From assembly GCA_963676905.2 (NCBI GenBank), contig CAXXVE010000001.1:806001-870000 (forward strand): 64,000 nucleotides of DNA. Reading direction: 5' to 3'. The position numbers and the translations under genes were made by a program. Shown here piece after piece: positions 18,028-25,201 of this stretch. Below the pieces are notes generated by a model. It was not told the origin of the DNA. It saw only the letters and a list, made by a program, of their open reading frames with translations, and searched no databases. The DNA comes from Oceanispirochaeta sp963676905. GTDB lineage: Bacteria; Spirochaetota; Spirochaetia; DSM-2461. The first letter of the stretch is position 1; the number at the start of each line of letters is the position of its first letter.

Positions 18028-18675
18028 TTACTGTTGTGCCAGGACCCGGATGCCTACCTGAAAGCTGAACATCATGCCGTCATTGAAGGGCAGGCCCCGT
18101 CCAGTAAACATATTGTACAGAGGGACACCTGTCTCAAGCTTGAAACTGAAACCGAAGCGCTCCGTCAGTGGGTTGTAGTACCAGGCAGAGAAAGTCCAGT
18201 ATACAAGCTCCTGCATCAGGGACCTGAACATATCCCCCCTGTCTTCACTCCCCGGCCCTACAACAGGAACCTGAAAGTTCAGGGCCGGTGAAGTCTGAAG
18301 CCCGATGGTGTGCTTCTCATTCAGAATAAACCTGTAGCCGAAACCCGGCTGTATAAACATCCCTACCACATAGAGAGAGTTGATATTGGAATAGTCCACT
18401 GGAATCGTATACTCCCGTTCGGGAAGATACTCCAGGGTCTGTCCGTAAAAGAACAGAGAGGGCCTCATAAACCAGTGGTCGTCAAAACTGAGAAAGAAGG
18501 AGACTCCCGGAATAAAAGTCAGTGTGTCCGGTCCGCTGTCTCCCTTCTGGGTGTCATAACCCTCATTCATCTTCCACAGGATACCTATCTCCCCCTGAAC
18601 CCCTTCGTAGTCCAGACAGAAAGCCGAAAGAACAGACAGAGATGTAAAAATCAGTGCAAAAATGAATTTCTTCAT
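18028..18675 (-). CDS. exported, probably outer-membrane beta-barrel protein
   Basis: I take the ATG at 18675 because it opens a good signal peptide (MKKFIFALIFTSLSVLSAFC, about 20 residues). An extension to 18747 would add an unlikely charged leader across the proS terminator. The mature 195 residues alternate aromatic and polar residues (SFFLSFDDHWFMRPSLFFYG, FGYRFILNEKHTIGL, FGFSFKLETG, FQVGIRVLAQQ), as in spirochaete outer-membrane barrels. No family is recognised with certainty. A TATATT hexamer 7 bases before the ATG could be a -10 box for a very short leader. Confidence 0.65.
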   Translation of the reverse strand: MKKFIFALIFTSLSVLSAFCLDYEGVQGEIGILWKMNEGYDTQKGDSGPDTLTFIPGVSFFLSFDDHWFMRPSLFFYGQTLEYLPEREYTIPVDYSNINSLYVVGMFIQPGFGYRFILNEKHTIGLQTSPALNFQVPVVGPGSEDRGDMFRSLMQELVYWTFSAWYYNPLTERFGFSFKLETGVPLYNMFTGRGLPFNDGMMFSFQVGIRVLAQQ

Positions 18676-18701
18676 GCTTTTCAATATATATCGCATTGGC
18701 C

Positions 18702-18742
18702 AAAAAAAAAAGCGGAGAGTCTCAAGGCTTGAGTCTCTCCGC
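18702..18742 (-). terminator. intrinsic terminator after proS
   Basis: A 15-base arm (18712-18726) is complementary, with one mismatch, to 18728-18742; the effective loop is GGC at 18726-18728. On the minus strand it runs into ten T (the A-run at 18702-18711). It closes proS and lies immediately upstream of the exported barrel gene. Confidence 0.9.
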
Positions 18743-18769
18743 AGCAATTTTTATATTTCCCGACGGGAA

Positions 18770-20494
18770 TCAGTCCAGGGCTTTTTCAACCTTGAGGTAA
18801 GCTTCGATGAAGGACTGTACCTCTTTGACAGGAATATTTTTCTTCTCTCCGGTTTTTCTTATCTTAACTTCAACCTCACCGGCCTCAAGGGAGCGGGCTC
18901 CGATGGCAACCTGCAGGGGGTAACCGATGAGATCGGCATCCTTGAATTTGAATCCTGCACGCTCGTCTCTGTCATCCAGGATAACATCAATACCGTCGGC
19001 CTTAAGATCGGCATAGAGATCGTCTCCCGCCTTGATAACCTCTTCCTTGTTCATCTGCAGGGGAAGGATAACGACCTCATAGGGGGCGATGGCAGCGGGC
19101 CAGATCATTCCGTCTTCGTCATGGTTCTGCTCGATAGCGGCGGCCATTGTCCGGCCCACACCGATTCCATAGCATCCCATTACAGCAGGATGGGATTTCC
19201 CGTCCTTGTCCAGGTAGTTACACTCCATGGGTTTGCTGTATTTGGTTCCCAGGTAGAATACCTGACCGACTTCGATTCCTCTGTGATCTTCGAGCTTTCC
19301 GGAACATTTGGGGCATCTGTCTCCAGGCTGGGCAAAGCTTAAATCCGCAAGGATATCGGCGCTGTAGTCCCTTCCGTAATTTACACCGGTTGTGTGGTAG
19401 TCGGTTTTGTTGGAGCCGCTGACCATGTTCTGTTTATCTGTAACGGAGTAGTCTGCAATGATCCTTACCTTCTTCTTTAGGCCGACGGGTCCTGCAAAAC
19501 CAGTGTCCGCACCGGTTACTTCAAGAACGGTGGCATCATCTGCAAGGAATACGCCGTTGGCAGAGAGGGCGGTCTGCAGTTTGGATTCATTGATATCAAG
19601 ATCTCCCCGGATGACGACAAGTACCGGCTCTTCATCAATAATATAGACAATGCTCTTGATAAAGTCGGACTCCTCTCTCTTCAGGAAGGAGGCAATATCT
19701 TCGATGGTCTTTGCTGCGGGAGTGTGAACCTCCTCCATGCCAACCATTCCCTCGGCGGGAAGTTCGGAAGCACTGCGGGGAGTGACAGCCTTTTCAGCAT
19801 TGGCTGCATAGTCACAACTGTCACAGCTCAGAATCAGATCCTCACCGCTCTGGGCAAGAACCTGAAACTCATGGCTCATGTCTCCGCCGATATTTCCTGT
19901 CGCCGCATCTACGGCACGGAATTTCAGGCCGCAGCGTTTGAAGATGGCTGTATAGGCTTCATACATTTTCCAGTAGGCGACCTTTGAGCTCTCTTCATCC
20001 ACGTCGAAGCTGTAGGCGTCCTTCATTATAAATTCACGGCCTCTCATAAGACCGAAACGGGGACGGACCTCGTCACGGAATTTGGACTGAATCTGAAAAA
20101 GGTTCCAGGGCAGCTGCTTGTAGGACTTGAGCTGCTTGGCAACCATATCTGTAATGACTTCCTCATGGGTGGGTCCAAGGCAGAAGTCGCCGTTTTTTCT
20201 GTCTTTGAAACGCAGAAGTTCAGGGCCGTAATATCCCCAGCGTCCGCTCTTCTCCCAGAGCTCGGAGGGCTGAACAACAGGGAGCAGCACTTCCTGGCAT
20301 CCCTTCTTTTCAAGCTCTTCCCGGATAATGGTTTCAATTTTGCTGAGACTCTTTTTTGCCATGGGCAGATAGTTATAGATACCCGCTGCCAGCTGCTGAA
20401 TCATTCCAGCCCGAAACATCAACTGATGACTTGGTACCTGAGCCTCTCTGGGTACCTCTTTCAATGTCTGATAAAAAAGCTGGCTGATGCGCAT
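18770..20494 (-). CDS. proS: prolyl-tRNA synthetase, bacterial type
   Basis: A class II synthetase of 574 residues charging tRNA-Pro. Motif 1 lies around AGMIQQLAAGIYNYLPMAKK, motif 2 in FRDEVRPRFGLMRGREFIMKD, and motif 3 in GCYGIGVGRTMAAAIEQ. An editing insertion domain separates motifs 2 and 3 (DIASFLKREESDFIKSIVYI, then VVIRGDLDINESKL), as in the ProS of most bacteria. The anticodon-binding domain is C-terminal (PYEVVILPLQ, then DRDERAGFKFKDADLIGYP). GAGG precedes the ATG, and a strong terminator follows. It appears to be a single-gene transcript. Confidence 0.96.
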   Translation of the reverse strand: MRISQLFYQTLKEVPREAQVPSHQLMFRAGMIQQLAAGIYNYLPMAKKSLSKIETIIREELEKKGCQEVLLPVVQPSELWEKSGRWGYYGPELLRFKDRKNGDFCLGPTHEEVITDMVAKQLKSYKQLPWNLFQIQSKFRDEVRPRFGLMRGREFIMKDAYSFDVDEESSKVAYWKMYEAYTAIFKRCGLKFRAVDAATGNIGGDMSHEFQVLAQSGEDLILSCDSCDYAANAEKAVTPRSASELPAEGMVGMEEVHTPAAKTIEDIASFLKREESDFIKSIVYIIDEEPVLVVIRGDLDINESKLQTALSANGVFLADDATVLEVTGADTGFAGPVGLKKKVRIIADYSVTDKQNMVSGSNKTDYHTTGVNYGRDYSADILADLSFAQPGDRCPKCSGKLEDHRGIEVGQVFYLGTKYSKPMECNYLDKDGKSHPAVMGCYGIGVGRTMAAAIEQNHDEDGMIWPAAIAPYEVVILPLQMNKEEVIKAGDDLYADLKADGIDVILDDRDERAGFKFKDADLIGYPLQVAIGARSLEAGEVEVKIRKTGEKKNIPVKEVQSFIEAYLKVEKALD

Positions 20495-20605
20495 TACTTC
20501 ACCTCGTTATGAACAGTTTCTGTTCTTTTGTATTTGTATGGTCTGACTATTATAACCAAAGCAGGGTATTTCTCAATACAGGATAGATTTGAATTTATCT
20601 GAAAC

Positions 20606-20639
20606 GCAAAAAAAACCGCCCGGAAAGGACGGCTCTCTT
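20606..20639 (-). terminator. intrinsic terminator after the DUF2259-like gene
   Basis: On the minus strand AGCCGUCC pairs with GGGCGGUU (using G-U pairs) around UUUCC, followed by a run of eight T. It lies 20-50 bases after the stop at 20659. Confidence 0.8.
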
Positions 20640-20658
20640 CTTTCTGCCAGATTCCGAA

Positions 20659-21351
20659 TCAGCGGATTCTGACGGTTTCCACCATATAGCGGACATTAAG
20701 TTCATTATCAATCTTTGCCACTATAATAATGATGGATTTGTTGGTGGGATCTGTAAGAACCCTTTCGATTCTGTAGGAAGCCACATCGCTGCGTTTGAAA
20801 TCGGGATGGCCGATGGTAAAGGGAACCTCAACACCGCCGGAACCTGTAAACTTCATCTCAATATAAAAGGATGAACTGACGGCTGTGCCTTCATCATCAA
20901 GATCGGCATCCTGAATCAGCTGCATGTCAAAACTGGAGCCGGTTTCGAAGTCCCGGAAGCTTAAAACATCAATATCCTCATCGCTGTCGCTGATTCTGAT
21001 ATACAGGGGGCGTCCCTTGAGGAGATAGTCAATGTTATACTTTTTCCTGGCACTCTGAGCTGTTTCCAGAAGAGAGAAAAGTGCACCGTCAGAGGATTGG
21101 CCGGGTTCAAGCTTTACAACATACTCCCCGGAGAAAACCCCCGCAGGAACAAACTTGTTTCTTGCAACATCCACCATAAACAGGTCTGCATAACTTTTGG
21201 AAATATCTGCGGCAAAACCGTGCTGACCGAAGAAAAAGTGGCTGCCGTCGGGAGAGAACCCCAAATTAACAAACTCGGCTTTATCGCCGGCTGAAACTGT
21301 GCTGATCATTACAAGGCTTAAAACTGCCAGAATTAGAACTGTCTTCTTCAT
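20659..21351 (-). CDS. predicted secreted protein, DUF2259-like
   Basis: A 230-residue protein with a clear signal peptide (MKKTVLILAVLSLVMISTVSA, cleavage probably after SAG or SA). The mature part opens FVNLGFSPDGSHFFFGQHGF, followed by the SYADLFMVDVARNKFVP strand. This is the pattern I associate with DUF2259, a periplasmic family of unknown function shared by spirochaetes and some proteobacteria. The remaining strands (LYIRISDSDEDIDVLSFRDF, SYRIERVL) suggest a beta sandwich. It has its own terminator and is divergent from the membrane-protein gene at 21448. Family recognition is from memory. Confidence 0.65.
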   Translation of the reverse strand: MKKTVLILAVLSLVMISTVSAGDKAEFVNLGFSPDGSHFFFGQHGFAADISKSYADLFMVDVARNKFVPAGVFSGEYVVKLEPGQSSDGALFSLLETAQSARKKYNIDYLLKGRPLYIRISDSDEDIDVLSFRDFETGSSFDMQLIQDADLDDEGTAVSSSFYIEMKFTGSGGVEVPFTIGHPDFKRSDVASYRIERVLTDPTNKSIIIIVAKIDNELNVRYMVETVRIR

Positions 21352-21412
21352 GATTTTACCTCTCTAACATTATCGAACATATAATATGATACTGAAGAAA
21401 AAAATTCATATT

Positions 21413-21441
21413 TTGACGTTTTTCAGGAATTAGTCTTTAAT
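21413..21441 (+). promoter_or_regulatory. sigma70-type promoter giving a leaderless or near-leaderless mRNA
   Basis: TTGACG (21413-21418), a 17-base spacer, then TTTAAT (21436-21441). The ATG of the next gene starts at 21448, only 6 bases past the -10 box, so transcription should begin at or next to the ATG. No ribosome site is present. Confidence 0.65.
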
Positions 21442-21447
21442 AGAGTT

Positions 21448-22260
21448 ATGATCCTTATATTCAGAAAATACATTGTCAGAATTCTGCTCTATATCTCCTT
21501 CCTGTCTGTTATAGCAGCAGGAGTATGGATGTACTTTATTTCTGATTCCGGAATCAGCAGGAGCTGGAGCGGTGAACAGATATGGTGGACCCTCTATGTT
21601 CAGGATAACGCTCCGGGTCTTATAAAGGCCCTGTCTCTGAGCGGCCAGATCTTTTTTGCATTTGCAATGAGCCTGATTCTCTCACGGCAGATCAAGAGAA
21701 ACCCCTCGGCGGAACTTTCGTTCTTCTACCTTTTCCTCTTCACCTTTTCCCTGCAGCTCTTCCGCCTTCCCTATCTGTCAGATCCCGCCGGTTTTCTTGC
21801 AGCGGGAAGCGGTTATATAACAAGAATCATCTACTTCACCAGGATACTTGGAATCAGCTCCCTCTTTGCAGCCTCCCTTTTCAGTTCGGGTCTTCAGATC
21901 CAGAAATTCGGAATGGTTTTTCTCCTGTCACTGCTGACATCCTTTACCCTTGCAAGCATCCTTCCCTTGAATATAAGTGCTGTCAGCGGTGCCCTGCTTC
22001 ATAGAATTGCAAGGGAAGAGTATCTGGCTCTGCTCTGCATAACAATGGAGATTCTGACTATACTGACCTATATAGCCACCGCCCAGAATCAGGGACGTGT
22101 GGAGTACTACCGTCTTGCCTTTCTGAACCTGCTTATAATTGCGGGTTATGAGTTCCTCTTCTTTCTCTACATACCCCTGATCATTCCGGGGTTCATCTGC
22201 CTTGTAACAGGAACTGTGATCTATGTGAGGACAAGCAGGAAACTCTTCCTCTGGAGCTGA
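21448..22260 (+). CDS. polytopic membrane protein of unknown function
   Basis: A 270-residue protein with about seven hydrophobic segments (near 7-29, 61-78, 90-105, 125-150, 155-180, 195-215 and 225-262) and few charged residues. N-terminal IRSL-type topology signals are absent, but a periplasmic loop with SRSWSGEQIWWTLYVQD follows the first segment. I recognise no family; the seven-segment layout recalls sensor-type 7TM modules without a signalling domain attached. It lacks a ribosome site and has a promoter placed for leaderless expression. It ends 17 bases from the convergent kinase gene. Confidence 0.6.
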   Translation: MILIFRKYIVRILLYISFLSVIAAGVWMYFISDSGISRSWSGEQIWWTLYVQDNAPGLIKALSLSGQIFFAFAMSLILSRQIKRNPSAELSFFYLFLFTFSLQLFRLPYLSDPAGFLAAGSGYITRIIYFTRILGISSLFAASLFSSGLQIQKFGMVFLLSLLTSFTLASILPLNISAVSGALLHRIAREEYLALLCITMEILTILTYIATAQNQGRVEYYRLAFLNLLIIAGYEFLFFLYIPLIIPGFICLVTGTVIYVRTSRKLFLWS

Positions 22261-22277
22261 TTAAATTATAATTTATT

Positions 22278-22928
22278 CTAGAAAAGGATCTGCTGGGCCA
22301 CGAGTCCGGTGCCCACGGGAATAATGATGTTGTCCAGATCTCTGGAAGGGAGTGCCTCCAGTATGGTTGCAGCCAGGGCAACAAAGATCAGAGCTGTAAA
22401 ATTGGATGAGACTGTCATTCCGGCAACCAGAACAGATGTAAAACAGACAAGAGATCCGCTGAGGGTCTTTCCGCCTGTAAAGGGAAGCTTCATTCCCCCA
22501 AAAAGTTTGCCTGCAAGACTGGAGAGACCATCGCCGAAGGCAAGGGCATAAATAGCAATTGCCGCTGCAGGATGGGGATAGATAAGAAGAGCCGCAAGAG
22601 CGCCAAGGCCGAGGGTAACCGGACCAAGAACAAAGTGCCCCTTGTCGCGGTCACGGGAGGCTATGGATGTAAGCTCGGAGATAAAGGGTACATTATGGCC
22701 CCGTCCTCTGGCGAACTCCGCACAGCTGTAGACCATGATCCCGATAATAAGCATAACTACTGTCAGGCTGTAGTTCCAACCTGCAAGAGTAGGAACAAGA
22801 GCGATCATAAGGTGAATAATTTTACGTATAAACTCTCTCTGCAGTGTATCCAGTATCAGGCTCTTTGTACTTACTGTTCCATTGTTGTGCAGCAGGATTT
22901 TTTCTCTTCCAGACATACCCATATACAT
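22278..22928 (-). CDS. dolichol/polyprenol/phytol kinase-like membrane protein (CTP-dependent family)
   Basis: The pattern FGDGLSSLAGKLFGG followed by KLPFTGGKTLSGSLVCF is the hallmark of the SEC59/DGK1/VTE5 and CdsA-like group. These enzymes phosphorylate or cytidylate lipid alcohols or diacylglycerol at the membrane. Five or six membrane segments surround it, and REFIRKIIHLMIALVP is the conserved N-terminal helix. Several starts are possible (22994, 22928, 22922, 22916). I prefer the ATG at 22928 because TATAAA lies 6 bases upstream of it, as in other leaderless genes here, and because the longer leader is unlike the family. No Shine-Dalgarno sequence is evident for any of them. Confidence 0.72.
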   Translation of the reverse strand: MYMGMSGREKILLHNNGTVSTKSLILDTLQREFIRKIIHLMIALVPTLAGWNYSLTVVMLIIGIMVYSCAEFARGRGHNVPFISELTSIASRDRDKGHFVLGPVTLGLGALAALLIYPHPAAAIAIYALAFGDGLSSLAGKLFGGMKLPFTGGKTLSGSLVCFTSVLVAGMTVSSNFTALIFVALAATILEALPSRDLDNIIIPVGTGLVAQQILF

Positions 22929-23075
22929 GCAAGATTTATACCATCTGTTGCAAACCTTCACACAAGGTGCTAAATCCATGCTGAATAACAACATAATATA
23001 AAGGCTACTCTTTCATCCTGGCAGAAAACTTCAATGTGTATCTTTTTGTATACAGCCTGTTTTCATTATTTACTA

Positions 23076-24230
23076 CTACTTTCCGGGACTGAGAATGCCC
23101 TCGGTGTACTCATTGAAAGAGATAAGCACCCATTTGTTAAGATCTGACATCTCTGCGGCTATTCTTCCCAGGGGAACTTTTTTTGTCATCTCCGCTACAA
23201 CATACCGCCTTTCATCCAAATTGAATCCTGCTCCCTCTCCATCTACCGATACCGCCGCCATGGCGTGACTGTAATGCCGGGAGACCATCAGTACCGAGGG
23301 GATGTTCATCTGATTGAGTAGAATAATATAGATAAGAGCCAGAGCATCACAGTCGCCGGTTTCAGACAGAAGGGACTCTGCGGGAGTCAGGAGGTCTGAA
23401 AAACGGTCTGTACTGCCGTATTCAAACCCCTGCAGCCACTCAAGTAGAGTTTCCGCCTTCTCTCTGTCGCTCATGCCGTCCAGGTCACGGGCGATCTGCC
23501 CTGAAAGATTTTCAAGATCAACTGCTGTGTTTCTGTAAATCATTCTGTAGTAACGCTGCCAGGCCCTGTCAAAGACCTCCGCCTCTCCATAGGATGACAG
23601 TATTGAAGCTTCCCGCTCAATGAGCAGCCGGCCCGCTTCTTCACGCCCCTCATCCCAACTGTACTCAAGCTCACCTGCGGGATAGTGCAGAACAGCATGC
23701 CCCTCCTGCGAGGAGAAGGCGAACATTGTGCTGACAGCACCGGGCATAGACCTTGCTTCCTCATCAGGTGAAAAACCGTCAAGGCAGGAAAGAATCAGCG
23801 GCAGGGTTTCCTCATAGATTTCAGGCGGAGTAATTGCCGTAAGATAGTAATCATAATCATCTCTCTCCACAAAGAGAAACCATCCCCTGACAGCGGAGCC
23901 GCCGGCATCCAGAGAGAGGTCTGCCAGAGAACAGGGCCTTCCTCCGTAATAGAAACGGGACAGCTCTTTCTCAGTTACCGATAGTTCTTCGAGATGATCC
24001 TCCGCCATATCCCTGTCGTCAGAGTACATATCACCGGGATAGATGGTCACCTGAAAAATTACTGAACTGTCGGGACTTCTGAAAGAGATTCTGTCTTTGT
24101 CCTCAATGGAATAGAGACCCCAGCCCTCGGGTAGAAATACAGAGCTGTCCGTCCCCTCCAGAAGCCACTCTCCCGGAAAGAGGAAGAGAGGAATCATAAG
24201 AAACAGAAGGAGAAGGACGCTTTTTTTCAA
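23076..24230 (-). CDS. exported transglutaminase-like protein
   Basis: A signal peptide (about residues 1-20, ending LFLFPG) is followed by a beta-rich region of 200 residues. A papain-like transglutaminase core then follows, with Cys in SETGDCDALALIYIILLNQM and His in SRHYSHAMAAVSV; the third residue of the triad may be Asp in GFNLDERRYVVAE. Such domains act as amidases, proteases or cross-linkers, and in bacteria often lie at the cell envelope. The start codon overlaps the lgt stop by 4 bases, so expression is coupled to lgt. Function beyond the fold is unknown. Confidence 0.78.
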   Translation of the reverse strand: MKKSVLLLLFLMIPLFLFPGEWLLEGTDSSVFLPEGWGLYSIEDKDRISFRSPDSSVIFQVTIYPGDMYSDDRDMAEDHLEELSVTEKELSRFYYGGRPCSLADLSLDAGGSAVRGWFLFVERDDYDYYLTAITPPEIYEETLPLILSCLDGFSPDEEARSMPGAVSTMFAFSSQEGHAVLHYPAGELEYSWDEGREEAGRLLIEREASILSSYGEAEVFDRAWQRYYRMIYRNTAVDLENLSGQIARDLDGMSDREKAETLLEWLQGFEYGSTDRFSDLLTPAESLLSETGDCDALALIYIILLNQMNIPSVLMVSRHYSHAMAAVSVDGEGAGFNLDERRYVVAEMTKKVPLGRIAAEMSDLNKWVLISFNEYTEGILSPGK

Positions 24231-25177
24231 AATCCGGTCCCCTCACGGTGTCTGCCTCTCCATCTGAAGAAGAGCAGGCATAGAATCCCTGAAAGAATCA
24301 TCAGAAAGCAGAAGATCTGTCCCGTTGTGAAATTCAGCAGGGATGAGAAGAGATAATTCGGGGAGGGATCGCCAAGAAGAATCGGAAAATCCAGTCCTTC
24401 GTCGGGTTCCCTGAAGTATTCAATGACAAAACGGGCCGCTCCGTAACCGATCAGATACCAACCGGTGATCTGCCCTTCAAACTTTTTCCTCTTCCTGACA
24501 ACAAACCATAGAAAAAGCCACAGGAGGATTCCTTCGGAAAAGGCCTCATAGAGCTGGGAGGGGTGCCGGGGCAGATTGACCATGGCCATGGAGGAAATAT
24601 CCATACCGATCACGGCGGCTGTATCCCTGACCCACTGCAGGTCCGAAGAGAAGCGTTCGGCATGAGGGAATACAATGCCCAGTTTAGATGTGGTTACACG
24701 GCCGTAGAGCTCTCCGTTGATAAAATTCCCCAGGCGTCCGAAGGTATATCCCAGAGGAACTCCCAGAAGAATGCGGTCAGCCATGGCGGGAAAGTACCAT
24801 TTTTTACGAGAGGAAAAAATTAGCCCCCCCAGAACGGCTCCGACGAGTCCTCCATGGTAGGACATACCCTGCAGACCCACAAACTGCCCACCCATAAAGG
24901 GCCAGAAAATCAACCAGGGCTTCCGCCAGTACATACCGGTAGTGTCATATACCAGAGCCGACATCAGCCGTGCCCCGAGAATCAGTCCTAGAATAAGATA
25001 GAAGAAAAGATTTGAGACATCGTCATCACTGATCTCCAGTGACTCCTTTTTATTCTGTCTCTGAAAGAGCAGAAATGTGACCCCGAAGGCCAGCAGATAC
25101 ATCAGGCCGTACCACCTGACGGGAAGACCGGGAATTATTTCCGGCTTGATCCAGTCCGGAAAATATACAAACAGCAT
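24227..25177 (-). CDS. lgt: prolipoprotein diacylglyceryl transferase
   Basis: Lgt moves diacylglycerol from phosphatidylglycerol to the lipobox Cys of prelipoproteins. The Lgt signature is present (GRLGNFINGELYGR), with VRWYGLMYLLAF at the first segment, MSYHGGLVGAVLG around the essential His, HPSQLYEAFSEG and RFVIEYFREPDEG near the end. Seven membrane segments are expected. I chose the ATG at 25177, with GAGGG 6 bases upstream, over the GTG two codons earlier that overlaps this site. The gene is third in a leftward chain with the MinD-like and FapA genes. It would process the LSSC lipoprotein encoded at 10333-11316. Confidence 0.95.
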   Translation of the reverse strand: MLFVYFPDWIKPEIIPGLPVRWYGLMYLLAFGVTFLLFQRQNKKESLEISDDDVSNLFFYLILGLILGARLMSALVYDTTGMYWRKPWLIFWPFMGGQFVGLQGMSYHGGLVGAVLGGLIFSSRKKWYFPAMADRILLGVPLGYTFGRLGNFINGELYGRVTTSKLGIVFPHAERFSSDLQWVRDTAAVIGMDISSMAMVNLPRHPSQLYEAFSEGILLWLFLWFVVRKRKKFEGQITGWYLIGYGAARFVIEYFREPDEGLDFPILLGDPSPNYLFSSLLNFTTGQIFCFLMILSGILCLLFFRWRGRHREGTGF

Positions 25178-25201
25178 TAGCACCCTCTTTAAAAACTTTA
25201 G

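Noticed and set aside
18662..19342. 226-residue plus-strand frame over proS
   Set aside because: It is antisense to the conserved ProS gene and has no supporting features.
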